Positions 56,779 to 64,000 of a stretch of 64,000 nucleotides of DNA are shown here, piece after piece. Every line of letters starts with the position of its first letter. Within the stretch, counting starts at the first letter, position 1. The position numbers and the translations under genes are program-made. A model generated the notes under the pieces. That model was given only the letters and a program-made list of their open reading frames with translations, made no database searches and was not told the origin of the DNA. The DNA lies in the NCBI GenBank assembly GCA_040905445.1, contig JBBDRN010000047.1, positions 11,186 to 75,185 on the forward strand, written 5' to 3'. Origin of the DNA: SKPT01 sp040905445. GTDB lineage: Bacteria; Planctomycetota; Phycisphaerae; Phycisphaerales; Phycisphaeraceae.

Positions 56779-59217
56779 ATGATGTCCGATTTCGTTCAGC
56801 ATTTGTCGTACGGCCGCGCGGGTGGCGGCCCGCGTTCGGGGGTTGTCGTCGCGTCTGCCATGCTCGCGTGTCTCGCGCTGCACGCTGCCGCGCACGCCGG
56901 GATCACGGGCATCGCGCACAGCGGCGACGCGCCGCCGGAGGGCAACGGCCAGTTCGGCAACCTGCTCACGTTCAGCCTGACCGATGAGGGGCTCGTCGTC
57001 TTCGGCGCGGGCCTCGACGACACCGCCGACGGGTGGCTCGATGATCGCGGGCTCTACCTGCACGACGGCGCGTCGCTCGTCAACCTCGCGCGCACGGGCG
57101 ATGCGGTGCCCGAGGGCGGTGGCACGTTCGACTTCTTCGGCGCGCCGGTACTCGGCGCGGCGGGGCAGGTCGCGTTCACCGCCGCGCTGCGCGACACCGT
57201 CGGCGGCTTCGACGACGCCGAGGGCGTCTACGTCCACGACGGCAGCACGCTGAGCAATCTCGCCCGCGCCGATGAGATCGTGCCCGAGGGCGGCGGACGC
57301 TTCAGCTTCTTCAGCGCGCCGCAGCAGTCCGCCGCCGGCCACGTCGCCTTCCGCGCGACGCTCGACGATACGCCCGGCGGCTTCCTCGACGACACCGGGC
57401 TCTACGTGCACGACGGCAACGCGCTGACCAACCTCGTCCGCACCGGCGACGCCACGCCGGGCGGCGACGGCGATTTCGACTGGCTCAACGCGTGGCAGCT
57501 CGGCGGCGGCGGGCACGTCGCCTTCAACGCCAGCCTGCGCGACACCGCCGCCGGAGGCTTCGCCGACGAAGGCCTCTATCGCCACGACGGCAGCGCGCTC
57601 ATCGAGCTCGCCCGCAACGACGACGCCGTGCCCGAGGGCGGCGGGCAGTTCGAGTTCTTCGCCGGCTTCGACGTCAACGACGCGGGGCACGTCGCCTTCC
57701 GCGCCGAGCTGCACTCGACGAGCGGCGGACATCCGCTGGGCACCGACAACGGGGGCATCTACCTGCATGACGGGGCCGCGCTCAACCGCGTGGTCCGCGG
57801 CGCTGAGCAGATCGTCACCGGCCCCGGGGAGTGGGACTGGTTCGTGTTTCACGGCGATACCTTGAGCGACCCCGCCGTCAACGCCGCCGGGCAGGTGGCG
57901 TTCGATGGCCAGTGGAGCCGCTACAACACGCCGGTCCCGAGTTCGCCGGTGACGCTGACCGACCACAGCCTTTTTCGCCATGACGGCGGCGACGTGCCCA
58001 CCGAGCTCGTGCGGCAGCGCGACGCGACGCCCGAGGGCGATGGCTACTTCGGCGAGTTCAGTTCCATTGCGCTGCTCGCCGGCGGACAGGCGCTCTTCAC
58101 CAGCGCGGTGCGCGACAACCCCGGGGACACATTCGGCGGCGAGACGGGCGTCTACCTCGCCGACGGCGTCGAGACCGTCAAGGTCGTGCGCAGCGACGAC
58201 ACGCTCGCGGGCGGCACGATCACCAGCCTCGGCGTCGGCACCCCCGTCAACGACCACGGCCAAGTCCTCTTCCAGGCGACCGTGTCCGACGGCGAGGGGG
58301 CGACGCAGGGCCTGTTCCTGTTCACGCCCGAGCTACGATGGCGCGCGGCGGGCGGCGGCGACTGGGACGCGTCCTCCAACTGGACGCTCAGCCTCGCGCC
58401 CGGCCAGCCGCACCACGTCGCCATCGACCCCGGGACGACGCTCACCGTCGCCGGGCCCGCCGACCACGCCGCCGTCCGCTCGCTCACCGTCGGCGGGGGC
58501 GCGGCCGACGCGACGCTCGCCCTCCAGGCCGCCGGCAGCATCACCGCCGCCGACACCATCACCACCGACACCAACGGCACCATCACCGGCCCGGGTCTGC
58601 TCGCCACGCCGCTGCTCGTCAACCACGGCACCGTCCAGCCCGGCACGCCCGGCGACACGCTGACCCTCGACGGTGACTTCGAGCAGTCCGCCGCCGGCGT
58701 GCTGGACATCGACCTCGGCGAAACGGGGCACAACGCGCTCGCCATCACCGGCAGCGCGAGCCTTGCCGGCAGCCTGGACGTCGAGCTGATCGGCAACCCG
58801 GCCTTCACCCCCGGCCAGGCCTTCGAGATCCTCACCGCCAGCGCCATCGTCGGCATGTTCGACAGCCTCGACGCCAGCCTGCCCGACGACTGGAGCGTGC
58901 AGTACACGCCGGACAGCGTCCTGCTGCGCACCGGCCACCTGCTCGGCGACATGAACCTCGACGGCGTCATCGACGCGGTGGACGTCGCGCCTTTCGTCCT
59001 CGCCCTGACCAACCCTGCCGCCTACACCGATCAGCACGGCATCGACCCGCTGCTCGCCGGCGACATCAACGCCGACGGCGTATTCGATGCCGTCGACGTC
59101 GCGCCCTTCGTTCAGTTGCTCGTCGGCGGCGGCCCCGCCCCAGCCGCTATCCCCGAGCCGACGAGTCTCGCTCTGCTCGGCATGGCGCTGGCGCTCGCCA
59201 CCCGCCGCCGACGATGA
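56779..59217 (+). CDS. PEP-CTERM protein with NxxGxxAF-type repeats and dockerin-like loops
   Basis: An 812-residue exported protein. After a signal peptide (GVVVASAMLACLALHAAAHA) come at least six repeats of about 70 residues with LYLHDG-type strands and NDAGHVAF, SAAGHVAF, NAAGQVAF cores, the choice-of-anchor tandem-repeat type, probably a beta propeller. From residue about 530 a PEP-CTERM-associated beta domain follows (GLLATPLLVNHGTVQPGTPG), then GDMNLDGVIDAVDV and GDINADGVFDAVDV loops, IPEPTS, a hydrophobic helix and RRRR. It lies 50 bases after pseudopilin 2 with AGGAGGGG before the ATG, so it is likely in the same operon. Ligand unknown. Confidence 0.9.
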   Translation: MMSDFVQHLSYGRAGGGPRSGVVVASAMLACLALHAAAHAGITGIAHSGDAPPEGNGQFGNLLTFSLTDEGLVVFGAGLDDTADGWLDDRGLYLHDGASLVNLARTGDAVPEGGGTFDFFGAPVLGAAGQVAFTAALRDTVGGFDDAEGVYVHDGSTLSNLARADEIVPEGGGRFSFFSAPQQSAAGHVAFRATLDDTPGGFLDDTGLYVHDGNALTNLVRTGDATPGGDGDFDWLNAWQLGGGGHVAFNASLRDTAAGGFADEGLYRHDGSALIELARNDDAVPEGGGQFEFFAGFDVNDAGHVAFRAELHSTSGGHPLGTDNGGIYLHDGAALNRVVRGAEQIVTGPGEWDWFVFHGDTLSDPAVNAAGQVAFDGQWSRYNTPVPSSPVTLTDHSLFRHDGGDVPTELVRQRDATPEGDGYFGEFSSIALLAGGQALFTSAVRDNPGDTFGGETGVYLADGVETVKVVRSDDTLAGGTITSLGVGTPVNDHGQVLFQATVSDGEGATQGLFLFTPELRWRAAGGGDWDASSNWTLSLAPGQPHHVAIDPGTTLTVAGPADHAAVRSLTVGGGAADATLALQAAGSITAADTITTDTNGTITGPGLLATPLLVNHGTVQPGTPGDTLTLDGDFEQSAAGVLDIDLGETGHNALAITGSASLAGSLDVELIGNPAFTPGQAFEILTASAIVGMFDSLDASLPDDWSVQYTPDSVLLRTGHLLGDMNLDGVIDAVDVAPFVLALTNPAAYTDQHGIDPLLAGDINADGVFDAVDVAPFVQLLVGGGPAPAAIPEPTSLALLGMALALATRRRR

Positions 59218-59308
59218 GCCGTCCGCGCGCCGCCGGCCGCGCATACCCCGTCAATCCATGCAAGCCGCTCGCGAGCCGATCGTCGCGGCCTACGTAAGCG
59301 GGCGGCGT

Positions 59309-59352
59309 GATGGGGGCGGAGGCGGGGGGCGGGGGGCGGGGGGCGGGGGCGC
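59309..59352 (+). repeat. G-rich tract
   Basis: Consecutive GGGGGC and GGGGGG units (GGGGGCGGAGGCGGGGGG) lie in the gap between two convergent genes. A G-quadruplex may form. No coding function. Confidence 0.6.
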
Positions 59353-59435
59353 CGCTGCCGAAGCCATCGCTTCGCTTCACCCACCCTGCATCGCGAACTG
59401 CGCTCCTGTCAGCCGTTCGCACCACGTTGCCGCCC

Positions 59436-60074
59436 CTACGCCGCGACCGGGCGCGGCTGGCTGACCCGCGCCCGACGATAGAGTTGCCGCGCGGCGGCGT
59501 CGAACGCCGGCTGCCGGCGTTCCAGCGAGCGGCAGAGCGCGTCGACGCGGATCGATTCGTAAAAGGCCGGGGCGTCGCCAAGCAGGAGGAGAACGGTCGC
59601 CCCGACCAAAGCGCGCTCCGCCTCCAAAGCGTCGCGCGACCCCCGCTCGCCCGCCCCGGCACCCCGGAAGAGCCCGTCGGGATCCTGCGTCGCCGCCAGG
59701 ACCGCGAGCGCCCGCTCGCAGGCAAGGGCGACGCCCGGCCCGCCGCCGCACGGCTGCTCGCCGAGGCGATGCAGCGCCGCGACCGCGGCCGCGGTCGCCA
59801 GCGGGTCGGCGGCGTTCCCCTCGTCGCCGCCAAACCCGCCGTCGTCGCGCTGATGCTCGAGCAGCGCAGTCGTCATCGCCGCGGTGAGCGGCGTCGGGCC
59901 ATAGGTCAACTCCGCCAGCCGGCGCAGGGCCAGCCCAATCGTCGCGGCGGGTTCGTCGGCGAGGTGCGGGTGGAGCGCGGCGGGCAAGTCCAGCCCGTTC
60001 TCGGTCACCGCCCGCAGCAGGCGGGCGTGGTCCCCGGCGTAAAAGTGTCGGCCGATCAGATGCAGGCTCAACAT
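59436..60074 (-). CDS. terpenoid-cyclase/prenyltransferase-fold protein
   Basis: A 212-residue protein with alpha/alpha-barrel repeats: LLEHQRDDGGFGGDEGNAAD with the QxxDGGFG pattern and LATAAAVAALHRLG, TQDPDGLFRGAGAG, as in prenyltransferase and squalene-cyclase-like domains. It is too short for a full barrel enzyme and has no DxDD motif. GGAGG precedes ATG 60074. No signal peptide. Its own promoter with a palindromic operator is upstream. Function unknown. Confidence 0.7.
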   Translation of the reverse strand: MLSLHLIGRHFYAGDHARLLRAVTENGLDLPAALHPHLADEPAATIGLALRRLAELTYGPTPLTAAMTTALLEHQRDDGGFGGDEGNAADPLATAAAVAALHRLGEQPCGGGPGVALACERALAVLAATQDPDGLFRGAGAGERGSRDALEAERALVGATVLLLLGDAPAFYESIRVDALCRSLERRQPAFDAAARQLYRRARVSQPRPVAA

Positions 60075-60123
60075 GACGTCCTCCCTTGCAGCGGTGCGTC
60101 GAGGTGCGGTGTTCGTTAGGCCT

Positions 60124-60173
60124 ATCATCGTCCGAACGGAATCGTGTGTCAATACTTTTTGTTCGGATTCCGT
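60124..60173 (-). promoter_or_regulatory. promoter with palindromic operator
   Basis: Read on the minus strand: ACGGAATC, TTGACA (-35, at 60147-60152), GATTCCGT, then GATGAT (-10, at 60124-60129) with 17 bases between -35 and -10. The two eight-base arms (GATTCCGT at 60166-60173 and ACGGAATC at 60136-60143 on the + strand) are exact inverted repeats that flank the -35, the arrangement of a repressor operator. Confidence 0.55.
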
Positions 60174-60242
60174 CAGCATCGCTGACGGGTGTATGTCAGC
60201 GAAGAGAGGGCGTGGGGATCGGGTGGGCGGGTGAGGGCCCGG

Positions 60243-60566
60243 TCAGGTGTGGCGGGCGTGGCGGGCGAGGCGGTGGGCGACGTCGGCGGGTTCCAGGCCG
60301 TGGATCGCGACCTGCTTCTCGGCCCGCGTGTGGCCGGACGCCACCGTCACGTCACGCCGGGCCACATCGAGAACGCCAGCGAGCAGTGCGCAGACGGCCT
60401 TGTTGGCCCGACCGCCCTCCGGCGGGGCGCTGACCTGCAGCTTCAGGCGATCGCCCAGCAGCCCCGCGATGCGATCGCGACTGGCGCCCGGCACCACCTT
60501 GACCCGCACAAGCGATCCCCCGTCGCCGGGCGTCACCACCGCACCAGGATCGGCCGCACCCTGCAT
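60243..60566 (-). CDS. DUF167 (YggU-like) protein
   Basis: A 107-residue protein: VRVKVVPGASRDRIAGLLGD, LKLQVSAPPEGGRANKAV and VTVASGHTRAEKQVAI, the DUF167 blocks (VSAPPxGGxAN). The fold is a small alpha/beta domain of unknown role. Length is normal. It is read in the same direction as uvrC, with a 72-base gap. Confidence 0.9.
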   Translation of the reverse strand: MQGAADPGAVVTPGDGGSLVRVKVVPGASRDRIAGLLGDRLKLQVSAPPEGGRANKAVCALLAGVLDVARRDVTVASGHTRAEKQVAIHGLEPADVAHRLARHARHT

Positions 60567-60638
60567 CGCAGCATCATACCGACGACGCTCGCACGCCCCC
60601 TCCGGCGTTCGGCCGGAACCATCGACCTCGGCTGTGTG

Positions 60639-61985
60639 CTACTTCTCGCCCAGCGTCTTCTTGCGGCGCAGGATGTGGTGATAATGCTGGGCGAAGCGGT
60701 GGGCTTCGTCACGGATCGCCTGGCAGAGCTTGAGGCCGAAGTTCTCGCGCCCAAGCTTGATCGGCTCGTCGCGGTCGGGCGTGTGGATGAGCTCCTCCTT
60801 CTTGGCCAGCGCGATGACCTTGGGCGGCTGGACAGGCAGGTCCGCCAGCGCCTCAAGCGCCGCGTGCAACTGGCCGAGCCCACCGTCGATGATGATGAGG
60901 TCCGGGTAGAGCTCGTGGCCCTGGCCGGCGTCGCGGTAGCGGCGGGAGACGACCTCGCGGATCGACGCGTAGTCGTCGTTGCCGCCCTCCACGCTACGGA
61001 TGCGATAGCGGCGGTACTCGGTCTTGAGCGGTCGACCGTCGATGAAGCAGACCTTGGAGCCGACCGTCTCCCCGCCCTGGAGGTGGGCGATGTCGATGCA
61101 CTCGATCATGCGGATCGGCTCATCGAGCTTGAGCGTGCGGCGGAGCGATTCGAGCCCCTTACGCGGGTCGACGTAGAACGCCTCGGCCTCGGGTTGCCAG
61201 CCTTGGCCCTTCTTGCCGCGCTCGTCGAGCTTCTGCAGCGCCCAGATCTGGTCGCGCAGCGTCGCCGCCCGCTCGTATTCCTGGTTTTTCGCGGCCTGGT
61301 CCATCTCCTGCCCGAGCTCGCGCAGCATGACCGAGCGCTTGGACTCGACGAAGCGGATGAAGCGCTGGATGTCCTCGCGGTAGGCTTCCTTGCTGATCTT
61401 GGCTCCGCACGGCGCGGTGCACTGCTTGATGGGATAGAGCAGGCAGGGGCGGAAGTACTTGCGCGAGTCATCGTCGTCGCGGATGTCGAGGTGGCAGGTG
61501 CGGAACTTGAAGACGCGCTGAAGGAGCTGCATGGATTCGCGCAGCGCCCCGCCACTCGTGAACGGGCCGAGCACCTTGGCGCCGCGGTAGGCGGGGTTGT
61601 TGGGCTCGCGGGTGATGTAGACGCCGGGGTACTCGTCGCGGACGGTGATGACGAGGTAGGGGTACGTCTTGTCGTCGGTCATCAGCGCGTTGAAGCGCGG
61701 GCGGATGTCCTTGATCAGGCGATTCTCGGTGAGCAGCGCCTCCCACTCGCTCTCGCAGTCGATGATGTCGAAGTCGCTGACGAGGCTCAGCATGTTCTGC
61801 TTCTTGGGACCGAGGTCGGCGGAGGCGAGAAAGTAGCTGCCGACGCGCGAGCGCAGCGACGACGCCTTGCCAACGTAGATCACCCGGCCGCGGGCGTCCT
61901 TCATGAGGTACACGCCGGGCGTGCGCGGCAGCGCGCGGGCGCGGGCGAGCAACTCGTCGAGAATCTCGCGGCGGTCGGGCATCAT
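60639..61985 (-). CDS. uvrC: UvrC-family excinuclease subunit lacking the C-terminal HhH domain
   Basis: A 448-residue UvrC. The GIY-YIG domain (PGVYLMKD, VIYVGKASSLRSRVGSY), the Cys-rich-type block CLLYPIKQCTAPCGAKIS, the UVR helix pair (AAKNQEYERAATLRDQIWAL) and the RNase-H-like UvrC domain (ECIDIAHLQGGETVGSKVCF, YPDLIIIDGGLGQLHAAL, RDEAHRFAQHYHH) are present. Typical UvrC is about 600 residues and ends with a tandem helix-hairpin-helix; here it stops at RRKKTLGEK. Both nuclease centres appear intact. No HhH sequence is found downstream. Confidence 0.92.
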   Translation of the reverse strand: MMPDRREILDELLARARALPRTPGVYLMKDARGRVIYVGKASSLRSRVGSYFLASADLGPKKQNMLSLVSDFDIIDCESEWEALLTENRLIKDIRPRFNALMTDDKTYPYLVITVRDEYPGVYITREPNNPAYRGAKVLGPFTSGGALRESMQLLQRVFKFRTCHLDIRDDDDSRKYFRPCLLYPIKQCTAPCGAKISKEAYREDIQRFIRFVESKRSVMLRELGQEMDQAAKNQEYERAATLRDQIWALQKLDERGKKGQGWQPEAEAFYVDPRKGLESLRRTLKLDEPIRMIECIDIAHLQGGETVGSKVCFIDGRPLKTEYRRYRIRSVEGGNDDYASIREVVSRRYRDAGQGHELYPDLIIIDGGLGQLHAALEALADLPVQPPKVIALAKKEELIHTPDRDEPIKLGRENFGLKLCQAIRDEAHRFAQHYHHILRRKKTLGEK

Positions 61986-62241
61986 CTTTCATGATAGGCG
62001 GTTGCGCGGCGGCGCGGGAGGGCGCGGGGAGGCCCGGGGGGGGGAGAACCGCGAAGACGCGAAGGGGGCGAAGAGGGCACGAAGGTAGGCGGGGGGCCGA
62101 AGGGGGACGGGCGTGCGGAGGAGACAGGCAGCGAACACGTTTAGCCGCCGCGCCCACGCGGCGCTCCGACCCCCCCTCGGGAGGCGGGTCGGAACGGCCG
62201 ACGCCAGTGGTATCATCCACACCCGCACAAGGAGCTGCGCC
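61986..62241. other. intergenic region with short repeats
   Basis: Between the divergent uvrC and the next gene. GAACCGCGAAGACGCGAAGG with GGGCGAAGAGGGCACGAAGG (62044-62083) are direct repeats of the CGCGAAG type also present at 33205-33235 and 53497-53600. A run of G near 62036. Promoters for both genes should lie here but I cannot place them. Confidence 0.45.
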
Positions 62242-63939
62242 ATGGCGAAGAAAAAGAAGTCGACGAAGAAGAAGTCGGTCCCGCGTCGCCCCAATCAGAA
62301 ATCCGCCATCAGCCATCAGCAATCCGACGTCCTGCTGATCGCCAACGGCGACCTGCGCCTGTCCGCCAACCAGAACTGCTGGGCGGCGCAGCAGCAGATG
62401 GAGGCGGCGCTGACTGCGGCCGTCGAAGCGCAGGGGCGGCGAGTGGTCCGCGCTCACCCTTACAAGGACGACGAAGGCCACGGCTTCATCGGCTCGCAAA
62501 AGGAGGGCATGCAGGTCTTTCGCGGGATCGACCCGACCCAGCCGCTGATCGTCGCCGAGGCGGTGTGGCAATATTCGCACCACATCCTGCACGGGCTGAT
62601 GTCGCACCAGGGGCCGATCCTGACGATTGCCAACTGGTCGGGCACCTGGCCGGGGCTCGTGGGCATGCTCAACCTCAACGGCTCGCTGACCAAGGCGGGC
62701 GTCGCCTACTCCACACTCTGGAGCGAGGACTTCACCGACGGCTATTTCACGACCCGGCTGAAGCGCTGGCTGAACACCGGCAAGTGCACGCATGCCACGC
62801 CGCACGTCAGGAAGCTCAAGGACGTGGCCATCCCGGCGAAGACGCGCAAACTCGGCGAGCAGCTCGCGAGCGAGCTCAAGAAAAACAAGGCGATCATGGG
62901 CGTGTTCGACGAGGGCTGCATGGGCATGTTCAACGCCATCCTGCCCGATCGGCTGCTGAACAACGCCGGCGTCTTCAAGGAGCGGCTGAGCCAGTCCGCG
63001 CTCTACTACGAGACGACACAGGTTTCCGATCGCGAGGCGCATGACGTGCGATGGTGGATGGGCGAGCAGGGCATGACGTTCCACACCGGGCCCGAGCATG
63101 AAGCCGACCTGACGGACGAGCAGATCCATCAGCAGTGCAAGATGTACATCGCGGCAGTGCGGCTGGCGGACGACTTCGGCTGCGACTGCATCGGCATCCA
63201 GTACCAGCAGGGGCTCAAGGACCTGCTGCCGGCGTCCGACCTCGTCGAGGGCATGCTCAACAACGCGCATCGCCCGCCGGTTTGGTCGCGCGACGGCCAG
63301 CGCGTGCTCTTCGAGGGCCAGCCGGTCACGCACTTTAATGAAGTGGACGAGGGCGCCGGCCTTGACGGGCTCATGACGCAGCGCGTGCACGCGGCCCTGG
63401 GCCAGCCGGTGGAGAACACGCTGCACGATCTGCGCTGGGGCGACTGGGACCGGTCGGGGACGGTCAAGGATTATGTGTGGGTGTTTCTCATCTCCGGCAG
63501 CGCGCCGCCGGCGCATCACATCGGCGGGTGGTCGGGCTCGGAGGGGTTCCGCCAGCCGGCGATGTTCTTCCCCGAGGGCGGGTCGACGCTGCGCGGCATC
63601 GCGAGGCCCGGCGAGATCGTCTGGTCGCGGGTGTATGTTGAAGGCGGACGGCTGAAGATGGACCTGGGCCGGGCGGGCGTCGTCGAGCTGCCGCGCGAGG
63701 AGACGCAGCGGCGCTGGGACGAGACGACGTGGCAGTGGCCGATCATGCACGCGGTGACGTATGGCGTGTCGCGCGACGAGATGATGGCCCGGCACAAGGC
63801 CAACCATGTGCAGGTCGCCTATTGCGACAGCGCACGCGACGCCGACCAGGCGATGCTCGCCAAGGCCGCGATGGCCGAGGCGATGGGCATGGAGGTCGCG
63901 ATATGCGGAACGCGCAAGAGCGGCCGGGCGTGGGGGTGA
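62242..63939 (+). CDS. L-fucose/arabinose isomerase-like protein
   Basis: A 565-residue protein. After a Lys-rich start and a short repeat-derived stretch (QKSAISHQQSDVL, residues about 18-30), the body reads LLIANGDLRLSANQNCW, IVAEAVWQYSHHILHGLM, ILTIANWSGTWPGLVGML, AIMGVFDEGCMGMFNAILP, CDCIGIQYQQGLKDLLPASD and APPAHHIGGWSG, in the order of the fucose isomerase fold (domains N1, N2 and the metal site with Glu and His). It differs from the isomerase at 2581-4005. The first ATG (62242) has AAGGAG before it. Substrate unknown; the confidence is in the fold, not in the reaction. Confidence 0.6.
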   Translation: MAKKKKSTKKKSVPRRPNQKSAISHQQSDVLLIANGDLRLSANQNCWAAQQQMEAALTAAVEAQGRRVVRAHPYKDDEGHGFIGSQKEGMQVFRGIDPTQPLIVAEAVWQYSHHILHGLMSHQGPILTIANWSGTWPGLVGMLNLNGSLTKAGVAYSTLWSEDFTDGYFTTRLKRWLNTGKCTHATPHVRKLKDVAIPAKTRKLGEQLASELKKNKAIMGVFDEGCMGMFNAILPDRLLNNAGVFKERLSQSALYYETTQVSDREAHDVRWWMGEQGMTFHTGPEHEADLTDEQIHQQCKMYIAAVRLADDFGCDCIGIQYQQGLKDLLPASDLVEGMLNNAHRPPVWSRDGQRVLFEGQPVTHFNEVDEGAGLDGLMTQRVHAALGQPVENTLHDLRWGDWDRSGTVKDYVWVFLISGSAPPAHHIGGWSGSEGFRQPAMFFPEGGSTLRGIARPGEIVWSRVYVEGGRLKMDLGRAGVVELPREETQRRWDETTWQWPIMHAVTYGVSRDEMMARHKANHVQVAYCDSARDADQAMLAKAAMAEAMGMEVAICGTRKSGRAWG

Positions 63940-64000
63940 GGAATTAACCACAGATGGGCATGAAAAACCCGTTGCTCGACAATAGCCCATGAGCCGGCGT

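Noticed and set aside
63940..64000. TTAACCACAGATGGGCATG near the right edge as a start of a new gene
   Set aside because: It resembles a common dispersed intergenic repeat and the remaining sequence is too short to judge.

Overview
This is a GC-rich stretch (roughly 70 percent G+C by eye) of a Gram-negative-type chromosome. The combination of PEP-CTERM tails joined to dockerin-like calcium loops, H-x-x-G/DG pseudopilin-like proteins, a fused SecDF, a planctomycete-style zinc-ribbon membrane protein and a BamA/LpxL-type outer membrane gene pair points to the Planctomycetota, most likely class Phycisphaerae (inference; no rRNA gene is present). Almost all genes are housekeeping or envelope genes; I see no prophage, no CRISPR array and no intact transposon.

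Layout. 0-6 kb is a decaying region: the end of a PEP-CTERM protein, a frameshifted relic of a second one, a nucleoside hydrolase, an arabinose/fucose isomerase-like protein, a broken sigma-factor-like gene and a C-terminal relic of DNA-3-methyladenine glycosylase I (tag). 6-11 kb holds two paralogous secreted proteins of unknown function on either side of a secreted amidase. 11-17 kb carries an App1-type phosphatase, hflX, a SprT-like metalloprotein, a fatty acid desaturase, a methyltransferase and an RRM protein with its own promoter and terminator. 17-24 kb holds a PEP-CTERM esterase-like protein and the pyruvate dehydrogenase genes; a hicBA toxin-antitoxin pair, with hicA frameshifted, sits between pdhA and pdhB. 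24-32 kb has bamA, an LpxL-type acyltransferase, a coiled-coil membrane protein, cysC, trmD and rpsP. 32-45 kb has an oxidoreductase, a large DUF6785-like membrane protein, a glycosyltransferase, nfo coupled to a PD-(D/E)XK-like protein, zinc ribbons, dnaN, a hot-dog protein, an RdgC-like protein and rsmJ. 45-52 kb is tgt-yajC-secDF plus a rhomboid and a Nudix gene. 52-64 kb has an SMR transporter, a cupin, dtd, a tRNA with a UAA anticodon, two pseudopilin-like genes followed by a large PEP-CTERM protein, a terpene-cyclase-fold protein, a DUF167 protein, a short UvrC and a second isomerase-like protein.

The least ordinary signal is repeat invasion. Several families of short dispersed repeats occur: a roughly 150-bp element bounded by CCGGGACCnnnGGTCCCGG palindromes, an ACTGACAA hairpin element, a long tag-like inverted repeat at 21.2-21.4 kb, and word-like short repeats (GGATTCCGG, GGCTGATGG and GGATTTCGG types). 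Some provide stop codons of genes. Others have been taken into reading frames, most strikingly twice inside tgt, once directly in its zinc-binding region. Several genes also carry single-base indels that need to be separated from assembly error.
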